A stretch of DNA of 64,000 nt from Hygrocybe punicea (lineage: Eukaryota; Basidiomycota; Agaricomycetes; Agaricales; Hygrophoraceae): NCBI GenBank assembly GCA_963556145.1, contig OY744463.1, positions 6,944,001-7,008,000 on the forward strand. The letters are read 5' to 3'. Positions 54,101 to 64,000 of this stretch are shown piece by piece. The position numbers and the translations under genes were made by a program. Under the pieces are notes generated by a model that saw nothing but the letters and a program-made list of their open reading frames with translations, was not told where the DNA came from and did no database searches. Positions within the stretch are counted from its first letter, which is position 1. Every line of letters begins with the position of its first letter.

Positions 54101-55488
54101 ATGTCCCAAGTCTACGACAACTTCCTCGCTTTCGTCGAAAGCATCGAACCCGATGTCCGGGCGGACTACGAAGAGGCCGTCAACGCGGTCACCGTGTTTC
54201 ATAGCGACGACCTCGTAACGATGGTGGACGGCAACGAGGGGATGGCCCAACAATGGTTAAGCGGCCGCAAGAAGGCGCTGGTGAGTTTCCTTATTGACTA
54301 CACGTGTCCTAAGATAGCTCATGCCGTCCCGCCAGCGTGCTTACAATGGAATCGTCGCGGAACTCCGAGCTGGTGGTACGAGGCCAGTAACGCCACCGTT
54401 ATGGGCCGACCGCCAATCGTACGCCAACGATGTCGAAGAGTGGCTGAAAGAAGCGGCGGACCGGGAGAGGCAGGAACAGGAAGAAGCCAGACGGCGGGCG
54501 GATGAAGAAGCGGCTACGCGGGAAGAGGAGGCCAAACGGATGGCAGAGGCAAGTGCACGAGCGGAGGCGGAGAAAAGGCGAAAGGCGGCAGAGGAAAGGC
54601 GAGAGCGGCTTAGAATAGAACAACACGAGCAGCACTGGAATCAAGAAGCGGACCGGGTTGAAAGGGATGGAGCCGCGTATCGGCGGCGGCTCAGCGAAGA
54701 ACGGCGAGCTGAAGCAAACGCGGGTGAACCAAGGACTGAGTCGATTCCGGAAGGGGAAGCCGCAGTTGAGCCAGAGGAAGGCCCCGTCGACCCGGCACCA
54801 GAGACACCGGCCGATGTAGACGACGTAGATACGCCGGGCGTAGAGACCGGAGACTTGGCTGGTACGACGGTGAGTTCTTGTGTCGGTTCATATGTTCTTT
54901 AGTTACTGATCCTGGTAACAGTTCACCGGGCCGTTTCCCCTACAACCCTGCACCAACTGCGTCAAGGCGCAAGAGGCGTGTCGAGGCGTCACGGGCTACG
55001 TGTGCGAACGATGCCGGAGGCTGAAGAAGAGATGTACTAACGCTACACACCGGACGGGCGGGGGTCGGCGCAAGGTGGATACCGGAAAGGGCAAAGAGGT
55101 CGCGGCCGGTACGAGGAAGCCGTTGTCGTTCACGACAAAGCCCATCCGCAGTAGGCCTGCCCGGGCCTCAACGAGCAAACCGCGGGTCGAGGAGGTGGAG
55201 TCGGTCGAGGACGATGACGAAGACGAGGAGGAGTCGGAGGAAGAGCGGCCGACGAAAAGGCTTAGGACGGCCTCGACAGCGAACCCGTTCGTTTTGACGA
55301 TGGAGAATTATGAGCAAGTGTCGGCGCGGCTAGCGGTCCTTATGGAGGAGCTGGGAGCCCTGGGCACCAACGTCAACCGTCACCTCGTCCACTTCAGTCA
55401 AGAGTTCCAGCGGCTTCGCGTCGATCTCGAACGGTCGACCTCAAGGTTGGCGATGTTGAAGCGGGATTACGAGACCGGCCGCCTGTAA
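54101..55488 (+). CDS. Antisense accessory gene of the gypsy element: coiled-coil protein with Zn2Cys6-like cluster
   Basis: Exons 54101-54280, 54318-54869, 54922-55488, introns of 37 and 52 bp, all junctions in phase 0, 432 residues. N-terminus MSQVYDNFLAFVESIEPDV; residues ~60-105 LMPSRQRAYNGIVAEL..VTPPLWADRQSYANDVEEW; ~105-195 a strongly charged Glu/Arg/Ala heptad-like coiled coil; ~195-243 acidic linker. At ~254-285 is CTNCVKAQEAC..GYVCERCRRLKKRC, the spacing C-x2-C-x6-C-x7-C-x2-C-x6-C of fungal Zn2Cys6 DNA-binding clusters, followed by basic residues. After an acidic stretch a C-terminal helical part (SARLAVLMEELGALG, FSQEFQRLRVDLERS) resembles a dimerisation coil. It lies wholly inside the retrotransposon, opposite to gag and pol, with its own start and introns. 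Role unknown; binding to element or host DNA is inference. Introns on this strand could not be spliced out of the opposite-strand genomic RNA. Confidence 0.75.
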
Positions 55489-55694
55489 AATATATATATA
55501 AAAATAACGAGCCCGTTGTATATAAAAAAATATATCGTGTATATAAAAGACGTGTCAGCTTGTTCACCCAGCTAAGGAAAGCCGATCGGCTCCCGAAGAC
55601 ATAGGACTATTCGCATCATTCGTCATATCGTTGGAAAACTAAGAGGAACTAAATAAAATGGGGGTATAACGTGGACAGAATATAAATGAAATGC

Positions 55695-58600
55695 TTAATC
55701 GTCGTCGGGTGAGGAGTCTATGGAGGGCGGGTACGTCGGATCATCAAGATCGTTTGAATCGGTATCGTCGGCATCGGGGTATTGTAAGAAGTCGTCCAAC
55801 GGTATCGATATTTTTGAGCGGGCGTGGTAGGGTACGACTCGGAAAGCGGCAAATCGAGATTTAGAAACCGCACCGTCGAGTTCGGCGAGTATGTAGGATC
55901 CGCCTTCTGTTTTCCTGACGACAACCATGGGTCCAAAGTACCGCGGTTTTGCTTTACGATCGAGAGACATTTCGATACGTGAATTTTGGACGAGAACGAG
56001 GTTACCGGGTTCGAAGTCGTAAACTTTGATCGTGTTGGCGTATTTCTGCTCAAATTGCCGGGCGGACGCGAGCCGAGATTTGGTAAGCTTTTCTTTGACC
56101 CGATCGAGGTCGGCTTCTCGTTTACGAAGTTGTCGGGCGCGGATGACTATAAGGTCGGTCGTAGACATCGTATCTTGCGTCGGAACCATGTACGTAGCTT
56201 CGGCAAAATCGAATGGAAAAAGCGGTTCTACTCCGTGTGCGATGTAGTAGGACGAGTATCCGAGGCTTTTGTGTGTCGTGACCCGTTCGGCCCAAAATAC
56301 GGAGTGGGTTACGGTGTGCCATTTCTTTTCATCTCCGTCACAACTTTTCATAATGGCCTCCCGGACATCTAGGTGGCGACGCTCAACGGGTCCGTTCGCT
56401 TGTGAGTTATAGGGCGAAATGCGGATGTGGCGGATACCGTAGCGGGAGGCAAGATAGTCGAGCGCTTCTACGAACGGCTTGCCGTTGTCGGTGACGATTT
56501 CTTCGAGAGCGCCCCAACGGCATAAGATGTCTTCGAACAAGAACGTGCCGATGGTGGAGCCGGTCTCGCGGCGTAACATGCGGAACTCAGGGTAGGCGGA
56601 CAGGGAGCAACGGGCTTGGACGATGTATCGATAACCGCCGGATCGTGGCATAAACATTGTGTCGACATACGCTTTACGAAATAGCGAGGCCGGTGTAGCG
56701 ACGGTGGGCGGAATGTGATGATAACGCATTTGCCGTACTTGGCACTGATGGCAAGACTGGACGTACCACTTGACGTCGTGGTCGAGGTGCGGCCACCAGA
56801 AACGGTCGAGTAGCCGAGCGCGGACGGAGAATATACCTTTGTGGCCGAGAGAGTCGTGAGCGTCTTTGAGTAACTGAAGCCGGCGGTCGGGCGGTATGAC
56901 GAGTTTGTGTTTTCCGTGACGGTCTTTGCGCCAAAGCTTGTTATCGGTGACGAAGAATTCAAGGGCGTATTGTAAGAACAGACGGTATTCTTCGTCCGTG
57001 AAGTTCGCGGGTCGGGTTAGATCTCGTAACCAAGTCTCGACGAGGGCAAGACGAACGTCGGCCGCGCGGGCTTTATCGGATCGCGGTATGTCAGAAACGG
57101 CTTCCTGATTTGTGTAGACGAGGACGGCCGGTAATTTTTGGAGTCGGTCGGCTGTGGCACGGCAGCGGCCGCATACGGCAATCGGCTTAGACGGTATGGG
57201 GACGGGTCGGTAGTTGACGACTTCCATAAAGAAACCGTAGGAGTGGTCGAGCCAATCGTCGGAGTCGTTGATCTCCTCGGGGTCTTCTGCAGCGCGGGGA
57301 CGTCGGGAGAGTCCGTCGGGTGCACCGTGTGCGGAAGCGGGTACGTGAACGAGTCTAAAGTCAAATAAGAGCACGCCGGCTATCCATCGGTTGATCGTTG
57401 CATTGGGCTGAATGTCGGGGTTGTTGAGCATCCCTTTTATGTACTTCGCGTCGACTTCAACGGTGAGGTTGCGGACGCCGATAATGAAAATCCGATAGGC
57501 GCGGAGGGCCCTGAAGAGACCGTAAAGCTCGAGCTTGGACTGAGAGTATCGGGCTTCGCGTTCGTTCCACGATATTGAACCAAAGCGATTCGGATAGCGC
57601 TTTCCGTCGGCGCGGATTTGCATAAGAACGAAGCCGACTCCAAGAACGGATGAATCGACGGCGAGAATCACTTCCCATTCACGCGTGTAGTCGATAGCGC
57701 GCAGCGCTGGCGACGTAATGACGGCGTTTTTGAGGTAGTCGACGGCGGTCTCTTCTTCTTCACCAAATTCGAAGGGTATACCTTTGCGGGTAAGGCGGAC
57801 GAGGGGTCGGGAGTGAAGCGAGAAGTCCTTGATAAAAATACGCAAGACGCCGCAGATGCCAAGAAAGGCGCGAACTTCGGTGAGGTTGGTCGGCAGTGGC
57901 CAATCGCGAATCTTCTGTACTTTGGAGTCGTCGGCTACTCTTCCTTCGTATGTGCATCGGTGGCCAACAACGATGACTGAGGGTCGACACAACTCGAGTT
58001 TTTTGCCGTTGAAGGTACCGCCGACATAGCGGAAACGCTGGATGACGCGGTTGACACCTTGGAAGTGTTCCCAAATGAAACGTCGGATTGCCGGGTTCTC
58101 GGGTATAGTCTCGTAGGTACCGTCGGGTTGCTCGTAGCGGGTTGGAGGCCCTTTGACGGGAATATCGTCCATATACGGAACGGCAAGATGAGGGATTTCG
58201 TCACGGAGGATGTACGTAGAGTCACCGTGTAAGATCTGCGGGGAATTTGTGTATCCCATAGCAATCCGCGTAAGTCGAAGCGTTCCGAGTGGAGACTGAA
58301 AGGTCATATAGTCACGAGACAAGGGGTGGACGAGGCGTTGGTCGAAAGAGACGAAGAGGTCGAAGGAAGCGTAGCAAGAGTGGCCGCCAAAGGCCTCGGC
58401 CAAGTGCTCGGTCATGGGCGGTACGGCGGGATCGCGGATAGTGACGGCGTTAAGCGGCTGTAGATCGTGGACGATTCGAAGAGACTTCCCGTCCTTTTTC
58501 AAAACGCAAAACCAGCGGGAGCGATATGACGAATTCGAGGGTTCATAGGTACCGGCGTTAATTTTGTCTTTGATGATGCCGATGACTTCGTTAAGGATGC

Positions 58601-59350
58601 CGGGTGGGATTGGGATATTGCGATGGACCCACGGGTCGTGCGGTACGGTGGGAATGTGGATCGGCGGGAAGTAGTCCGTATTGAACTGGCCTTTCTCGGA
58701 TTCGTTCCAGGCGAAGGCGGCTTCTTGCGTTTTGATGATATGGTGGCCGAGTTTTTCTTCCTCAGGCCAAAGGAATCCATCCGGGTTCATCGGCATCGCG
58801 TCGTGTCGTTCCTGGGTATAGCGGGTGCCGGGTGTAAAGTCGGGCGGGTGAGTCGGGAGCGTGGGTAAATCGGCTAGCGGGTCGCCGGTGATCTCGCGTA
58901 TGATGCGGTATTCGTCGGGGAGAGTGGTAGAAATTGGGCGGATACGATCGGCTACCTTATACTTTTTCTTGGTAACGACTCCTTTTAGGTCCCTGGTAGG
59001 GGGGGTGGTATACGAGATATAAGTAGCGTGTTCAGTAGAGGCTTTGTTACAAATATTCGAAGAGGAAATATGTGACGCAGGAGCGGAGACGGAACAAGAC
59101 GAAGGAAGGGTATCGGTAGTACGTAGCTGATTTTGTACATCGGTCAACAATGAAATGTACTGGGCGGCAGTCTGGGGCTGAGACGAAGAGAAATCTAAAT
59201 CGATAGAAAAACATAAGTCCTCTTCTAGGGGAAACGGCAAAAGGGAAGCATAGTTCGTGGTATAGGTGTGGTCGCTTTCGAGTGGCGGCTTCTCATCTCC
59301 CGGTGCGTCCTTTCCGAGAGGTATCTCCGGGTCCTCGACTTCTAAAAATC
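55695..59350 (-). CDS. Gypsy Pol: reverse transcriptase, RNase H, integrase
   Basis: Open for about 1217 codons from the gag overlap near 59350. No ATG is needed: the frame is -1 to gag and open from the gag stop onward. RT: RSRWFCVLKKDGKSLRIVHD, catalytic YASFDL, PHLAVPYMDDIPVK (YMDD), VGHRCTYEGR. RNase H: ILAVDSSVLGVGF, QSKLELYGLFRAL. Integrase: zinc-binding H-x4-H (AHDSLGHKG) and CHQC, core AYVDTMFM, IVTDNGKPF, NGPVERRHLDVREAI, supplying D, D and E. C-terminal GNLVLVQNSRIE and RYFGPMVV fit the integrase C-terminal domain; no chromodomain seen. All catalytic residues present, so the enzyme looks functional. The part before RT (~130 codons) is linker. Confidence 0.92.
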
Positions 59351-61597
59351 CGGCTTTCCGGTGTCGGACCGCTCTCGTCGGTTCTTTTGGTTGTGCTCGA
59401 TGGTGGGCAAGGTGACGACGGCGCCGGTGTTTGGATCCGTGATCGTGACCTGTTGTTCTCCGTTTTTATAATCCTTCGTAAGAGCCTCGGAAAGCGTGAA
59501 GAACGGGCGGCCGATGAGGATCTCGTAGGGGGCGTCGTCGACGACTTGGACTTGGAGGAAAAGATCGACGTCGCCGAAGGTGAATTTTAGGTTGGCGATC
59601 CGGCCGAGGGTGTCGTTGTCGCTTTTATTTGCCGACTGCATCCGCATCTTCATATTTTGGAGACCGTAACCGAGTTTCTCCCAAATATCGCGCCGCATGC
59701 CGATGATCATGGAACCGTTGTCGAGGACGCACTCGAATACGAATTTGCCGTTGATGAGCGGGTAGACCGCACGGAGAGGGACTGAGTCGCGGCCGACGAC
59801 GAGCGGGACGTTTTCCTGACAGTGTTGACAGGCGCGAGTGGGGATTTCGGGTGCGTGAAAGTGGAAGACCTCGACGTTGTTACTCTCGGCGGTGACCTTT
59901 TTCGACGTAGTGAGGTCCTTCATGTGACGGCGGGCGTCGGACGACATGGCTAAAAGTTCTCGCTGCGAAATGCAGACTTGAGAATCGAGCGCGCGGTCGA
60001 TGACGGACTTGGCGATACCGGGATCTTCGATGGGGGCTTGGTAGCGGTATTGGGGGTGCGATGCGGGAAGGTTCTGGGGAGTGCGCGGTACAAGGGCGGT
60101 CGGCTCGGTCGGCCGCGTGTTCGAAGGGGGGACTATGGTGATCGGCTGCTCGTTGATAGGTCTGGTCGTTTTCTCGGCGGGTTTCGCGGCGGGGACAGAC
60201 GTGGAAGTGGTGGGCAGATTGGGAAACGTTTCTCTAGACTTGCCTTTCGCCTTTGATGGGATCTCTACACCGTCGAATCTAACCCGTTTACGAAGCCGCT
60301 GCACTTCGGCTTCCAGAACCTTAATTTGTTCGTTGTTGTCGTCGATGTCGGACGTCGTGGACTGAAAGATGTCGGCGTACTCGGTGGTGACCTCTGGTTC
60401 GTAGGTGGGTACTTCGACGGCGGAGACGAAGTTAGCTTTGACGTGAGGCGGCGGGTCGCGTTGGAACGGTTCTGTGGGGTTGCGGGCAGGGGGAGCGCGG
60501 TTGCCGGGGTTCTGTGCGTGCCACACGTCGAAGCGTTCCCTCATATTTTTGCCGACGATAGCCTTTGGAAGATACATTCCGTTAGGCAACACGATGCGGC
60601 CGTGCTCGTTCTTGCGGCATATCCCGTCTCGAGTGTACTGCTCGCAAATAGGACAATCACGTATACGATGGAACGGGTCGTCGCAAAAGAGGCAGTTGAA
60701 ATTGGTGAAACCCTGTCCCGCGGTGGTCGGCTCAGCCCTATTTGCACACGGCTTTGGGGGGTTGTTGCGTTCGGTGAGGGCTTGCGTGAGGACGGCGAGT
60801 TGTTGCGAAACGAGACGAAATAGGTCGGATACGTTAGGTTCGACCGGTTCCGCTTTAGGAATGACCGGGTCATAGCGAGCGGGTGGCGGGTAGCGGGTGG
60901 CGGGTTCCATTGGAGTCGAGTACCGGATGGCGGCAGGCGACGTTGACGAGAGACGAGAGACGGTGGACGGTTCGGCCGCGGTTCCGGCCAGCAAGAAGTG
61001 GGCGCAATTGTGGAAGTCTTGGAAGTCGTAAGGGTCGCTATGGAAATGGTTCGGCTTTTGGTACTGCAGACGGGTTTTGATGTCCTTTTTAAGCTCGACA
61101 TGGAAGCCGTTCTCGTACGCGATGTTGCGTTCTCGGGGAGAGATTCGACCCTTGTCTAAGAGGAATCCCGAGATCCGGATGAACTCGCGGTAATATTCGC
61201 CAAGTTCGGCGTGGGTACGGATACCGTAAGCGGTTTGGGTGTGGGTAAGACGGTCGAGATCCGCCATAGTGTACCGGTGATCGTCTTCCGTACCCGGGTA
61301 TAGCACGAGTACGCTCTTTTTGAATGCGGCATAATCGACGCCGGTCGCGCTAGGTAAACTTGCCCAAAGCTCGTAGTCGCTAAGCGACGCGTAGCGCAGA
61401 CTATGCTTGATGCGTCCTGCGTCGTCGAGAGCGGCATCGGCAGCAAGTATCTCGACTTCTTCGAAGAAGCGGTTTAAATTGAGCGGGTTCCCGTCGAAGG
61501 TCGGGGCTGTGGAGTGACCGCGAGCGGGCATTTGTCGTGGAGTAACATGGGGAGCGGTAACGTGGGGAGCGGTCGAAGATCCAGAGGTCGAAGTCAT
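59342..61597 (-). CDS. Gypsy Gag with zinc knuckle and aspartic protease
   Basis: 751 codons from an ATG 546 bases after the 5' LTR. Residues ~30-210 are the capsid (FDGNPLNLNRFFEEVEIL, YELWASLP, YAAFKKSVLVLYPG). At ~317-331 a CCHC knuckle, CLFCDDPFHRIRDC. The C-terminal 140 residues are a retropepsin: FECVLDNGSMIIGM with active site DNGS (Asn in place of the usual Thr/Ser), and ILIGRPFF. DNGS is a common variant in basidiomycete gypsy elements as far as I recall. The frame ends at TAG 59342-59344 within the U-run that leads into pol, so Pol would be made by -1 slippage. Confidence 0.92.
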   Translation of the reverse strand: MTSTSGSSTAPHVTAPHVTPRQMPARGHSTAPTFDGNPLNLNRFFEEVEILAADAALDDAGRIKHSLRYASLSDYELWASLPSATGVDYAAFKKSVLVLYPGTEDDHRYTMADLDRLTHTQTAYGIRTHAELGEYYREFIRISGFLLDKGRISPRERNIAYENGFHVELKKDIKTRLQYQKPNHFHSDPYDFQDFHNCAHFLLAGTAAEPSTVSRLSSTSPAAIRYSTPMEPATRYPPPARYDPVIPKAEPVEPNVSDLFRLVSQQLAVLTQALTERNNPPKPCANRAEPTTAGQGFTNFNCLFCDDPFHRIRDCPICEQYTRDGICRKNEHGRIVLPNGMYLPKAIVGKNMRERFDVWHAQNPGNRAPPARNPTEPFQRDPPPHVKANFVSAVEVPTYEPEVTTEYADIFQSTTSDIDDNNEQIKVLEAEVQRLRKRVRFDGVEIPSKAKGKSRETFPNLPTTSTSVPAAKPAEKTTRPINEQPITIVPPSNTRPTEPTALVPRTPQNLPASHPQYRYQAPIEDPGIAKSVIDRALDSQVCISQRELLAMSSDARRHMKDLTTSKKVTAESNNVEVFHFHAPEIPTRACQHCQENVPLVVGRDSVPLRAVYPLINGKFVFECVLDNGSMIIGMRRDIWEKLGYGLQNMKMRMQSANKSDNDTLGRIANLKFTFGDVDLFLQVQVVDDAPYEILIGRPFFTLSEALTKDYKNGEQQVTITDPNTGAVVTLPTIEHNQKNRRERSDTGKPDF

Positions 61598-62121
61598 TGT
61601 GGGTGGAAGAAGCTGAAATGTCGATGAAGCGGTTGTCGGGTGTACGATGAGCGGGTCGGGTAACGTGGGCGATGACGGCGTGGACGAAGACGAAGACGGG
61701 GACGATGTCGATGACGGAGTTTTCGATGTCGAGAGCGAAGACGGAGACGATGACGATGACGGAGTTTTCGATGTCGAGAGCGAAGACGTGGACGGGGGTT
61801 CTAACGAGGTCGAAGTCGGGGACGTAGGCGATGCGGGTGTCGAACTGAGATCGGATGAGTCGGGTGTAATGGTAATTATCGGTATATCGACCGATTCGAG
61901 ACTGTCGGATGAAAGATATAGGGGGGTGTTTGATCCTGAGACGAGCGGGAGATTGTTATGTCGAGCGAGGTGGTCGGGTACTAGCTGGAAGAAGTGGTCG
62001 TCGATTGTCGGGTCGAAGGCGGCTAAAGAGAGTTCTTGTTGAAGAGTTCTTCGAGGAAGATCTCGAAGACGACGGTCAGAGGGAGGGATACGGGAAGAGG
62101 AAGCTATGGTGGTGCTAGACT
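61598..62121 (-). repeat. Gypsy 5' leader with tandem GACGA-type repeats
   Basis: Lies between primer-binding site and gag. At 61680-61800 a unit of about 50-60 bases containing GGAGTTTTCGATGTCGAG is repeated, giving an acidic (Asp/Glu/Val) reading on the plus strand at 61647-62042 that I regard as a by-product. It may contain packaging or dimerisation signals; nothing specific seen. Confidence 0.5.
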
Positions 62122-62141
62122 ATTCCTCGCGGTGGGCTCCA
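62122..62141 (-). other. Gypsy primer-binding site
   Basis: Minus strand TGGAGCCCACCGCGAGGAAT, two bases from the LTR end. Its complement ends in CTCGC-GGTGGGC-T-CCA, which can be read as a tRNA 3' end (T-stem, acceptor strand, discriminator T, CCA). The tRNA itself is not identified. It differs from the site shared by the small LTR families. Confidence 0.7.
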
Positions 62142-62143
62142 GA

Positions 62144-62938
62144 TGTAAAGGCGAGGTCGGGGTGGCTGCGGAATAATGATCCTAAGCCTGAGGGGTCAGC
62201 GTAGAAGTGACTAGGAATAGTCTAACAAGCTTCAGTAAGATAATAGGATATAAAAAGTAAGAAGCCGCCGAGTAAACTACTGAGATCTATGGAGACCGAT
62301 CGAAGCCGACGAGGCCGACGATGTCGGGTACGGCGGGTCGGGTGTCGGGTGACGAGTAACGTAGAGATAAAGGCGGTAGAACGACGGGGAGGGCGTCGAG
62401 GAATCCGACGAGCAATGTGTGCGATGGAATTTACTGAGAGACTTAATTCTCAGAGAGAGGAAATGGGGGAACTGGTTTCTTATTCTGAGACGGCGCTTGG
62501 GCACCGTTTTTATACTACAAATTTGTGTACCTAGATTCGGACGAGAGTCCTTGGCCGATGAGAGGAGACAAAGGAGAATAAAAATGGGGAAGTAGGAAGA
62601 GCGTTGCGAGGCGACGATGACAGGGAAAATGGGTGGAAGATATAAAAAACCGTAAAAGATGCAATATACTTTACTATATCCCCATAAGGGAGACGCTAGG
62701 CGTGAATAAGGCAAGTCCGATGTCGGGATCCCAGTCCGATGAGATCTATCTTCGATATTTGAAGTTCCGTGAGTTTAGGAGATAGACCGTCCAGGTACGT
62801 GAGCGGCCATGCTAGTCGGTATGCATCGGGTTGCGTCGGGTTGCGTCGGGTTCGAACGTAGATTGCTAGAGACGTCGGGTTCGAGCGGATTCGCTAGATA
62901 TCGATGTTACGGCCTCAGAGGGTCGAGGACCCTCTACA
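62144..62938 (-). repeat. Gypsy 5' LTR (795 bp)
   Basis: Same as the 3' LTR apart from three sites, each a CpG here where the other copy has TpG, or CpA where the other has CpG. Followed by the second CCGA. Confidence 0.93.
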
Positions 62939-64000
62939 CCGATATACAATGGCTGTACTCCCAACACAGCTAATTACTGTAATCATCATTGGCAGCATTG
63001 CCATCACTTTCCTTATCGGTTTTTCCCTTGTTATGATCTATCTTTGGCATTGGCACCAAAACCCTTCTGCCATCGATACTTCCGACGTCCGCCTCGACAA
63101 TATCTCACCACATAATTGACAATTGCCATACCTGGATATTTGGTTTCCACTTTCATATTCCGTGCCTACCATTATCCTCCCTGACAATCTGATGACATTC
63201 CTCACCTGCACGCATGCCCTGAACAATCCTCGATCACAAGACATTTCACTGGTCCTTCCAATCCAATCATCACTGAAGCACATTCTTTTGGACTTCAACC
63301 ACAGACCATACGACTACCCAATACAGTGAACTGACCCCTATTGTGTATTGTTCACGTGACATCGCTTCAATGCAGCACCCGACATCTTATTCCCACAGCT
63401 TGTCACTCATGCCATGACTCAAAACCTGGACCTACATTCATTTATCCTTTTCCATCCATAACCTTGATACCTCCCACACTCGCTTACAACGATACCCTTT
63501 CTTGGACGAATACTGACATCAGGTGGACCGCGTTGTTCCACAGACAGGACAAGACATCGCCCCTCGATACGTCATTGACACAGACATTCTCATCTGGTAC
63601 AGCTTATGCCATTCACATGTCTGACCTTGACTAGCCCACTGTCCTAGTTGGTTTTTCCTCCATACATTCCTTTGTTTTCTTTCATACCAACCTTGCCACT
63701 ATATCCACACTACCTCGAGACACTCCCTTCACCAATCCCACACTGGACAATACCCCTCTTTGACCCAACCATGCATTGCACTTGCCAGACTGCGCACTTG
63801 CCCATTACAGCAAGTGTAGACCCTGAATAGGCAATTCTGCACATCACATGATCTGATGACAAATCATCCGAGTCATCCGGACCTCCTCTATCCCTCAATG
63901 ACACCCACCCAGTTGGATCCCGAGAACATCAACATGAGGACACCTCATGTCCGCCTCATGGTGAACACATGGTGTAGTTGGACATGTCGTAGCTTCATGG
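62939..64000 (+). repeat. Repeat R, copy 2, right part (runs off the right edge)
   Basis: Continues 52830-53135 after the gypsy insertion and matches the reverse complement of about 330-1390. A 56-codon frame (62949-63119) reads MAVLPTQLITVIIIGSIAI and further hydrophobic residues, with a single membrane-spanning look. In copy 1 the counterpart is similar in its first 25 codons, with 8 of 10 base changes at third positions, but has a stop soon after. Other frames are not conserved. I treat it as repeat sequence, possibly with a small coding relic. Confidence 0.65.

Larger units (their letters stand above)
53136..62938 (-). mobile_element. Young full-length Ty3/gypsy retrotransposon (9.8 kb) inside repeat R
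   Basis: LTRs of 795 bp at 53136-53930 (3') and 62144-62938 (5') differ at only three positions; TSD CCGA. LTR ends are TGTA..TACA. Order on the minus strand: LTR, primer-binding site TGGAGCCCACCGCGAGG, ~520-base leader, gag-protease, pol (RT, RNase H, integrase), then an antisense accessory gene, then the LTR. Both main frames are open, so the element may be active. Confidence 0.93.

Noticed and set aside
61647..62042. Acidic Asp/Glu repeat protein on the plus strand in the gypsy leader
   Set aside because: Produced by a tandem repeat in the non-coding leader; no start context, intron or homologous frame.
62949..63119. Small membrane protein gene in repeat R
   Set aside because: Third-position bias covers only ~25 codons, the other copy has an early stop, and neighbouring frames are not conserved; kept as a remark only.
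63123..63329. LDIWFP frame shared by both R copies as a gene
   Set aside because: Base changes between copies are not concentrated at third positions and the frame is cut in copy 2.

Overview
ORGANISM. The window looks like a transposon-rich Agaricomycete (mushroom-forming basidiomycete) scaffold. The host genes have many 47-63 bp introns with GT(A/G)NGT donors, and the families present are typical of that group: F-box protein, DUF4743-type Nudix hydrolase, expanded protein kinase, MATE transporter, AIG1-like GTPase and Crinkler-like P-loop protein. The assembly has one 100-N gap (21531-21630). I do not name a species. || LAYOUT. 1-1937: repeat R (reverse orientation) and a small LTR. 2465-6702: two intact host genes (F-box, Nudix). 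7040-7448: PalI/Rim9-like gene fragment. 7728-33070: almost purely repeats. These are hAT-like non-autonomous elements, each proven by terminal inverted repeats (TIRs) plus 8-bp target-site duplications (TSDs), foldback elements, and small (~150 bp) LTR elements with 4-bp TSDs, nested up to three deep. 33071-43971: a decayed Ty1/copia element on the minus strand. It is broken by a 201-bp palindromic MITE, a 1.2-kb hAT-like element and a solo LTR, and its 5' LTR is split by a 4.4-kb block. That block carries a basidiomycete multi-copy gene whose last exon is itself split by a gag-only LTR element. 43972-51025: a second host gene island with a protein kinase whose 5' end is cut by the copia LTR, an intact 17-exon MATE transporter, a broken AIG1-like GTPase and a divergently arranged Crinkler-like protein. 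51139-51749: another hAT-like element. 52830-64000: repeat R (forward copy) with a young, apparently intact Ty3/gypsy element inserted (53136-62938). || HIGHLIGHTS. (1) The young Ty3/gypsy element carries an additional three-exon gene on the opposite strand between pol and the 3' LTR. It encodes a ~432-residue coiled-coil protein with a Zn2Cys6-like cysteine cluster, analogous in position to the antisense ORFs of some plant retrotransposons. (2) At least three hAT-like elements (7728, 22855, 36526) share one internal plan despite poor sequence similarity: TIR, ~200-250 bp, TCATGTGACC, small exon, 47-51 bp intron with a TACTRAY branch site, trinucleotide-rich reading frame, a ~52-bp dyad centred on TCAATTGA, ~190 bp, TIR. 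The dyad recurs about ten times in the window with covarying arms. (3) Several small LTR families share a primer-binding site, 4-bp TSDs, a hairpin beside the polypurine tract, and the palindrome TCACGTGA. (4) All three differences between the two 795-bp gypsy LTRs are transitions at CpG, which points to methylation-linked decay.
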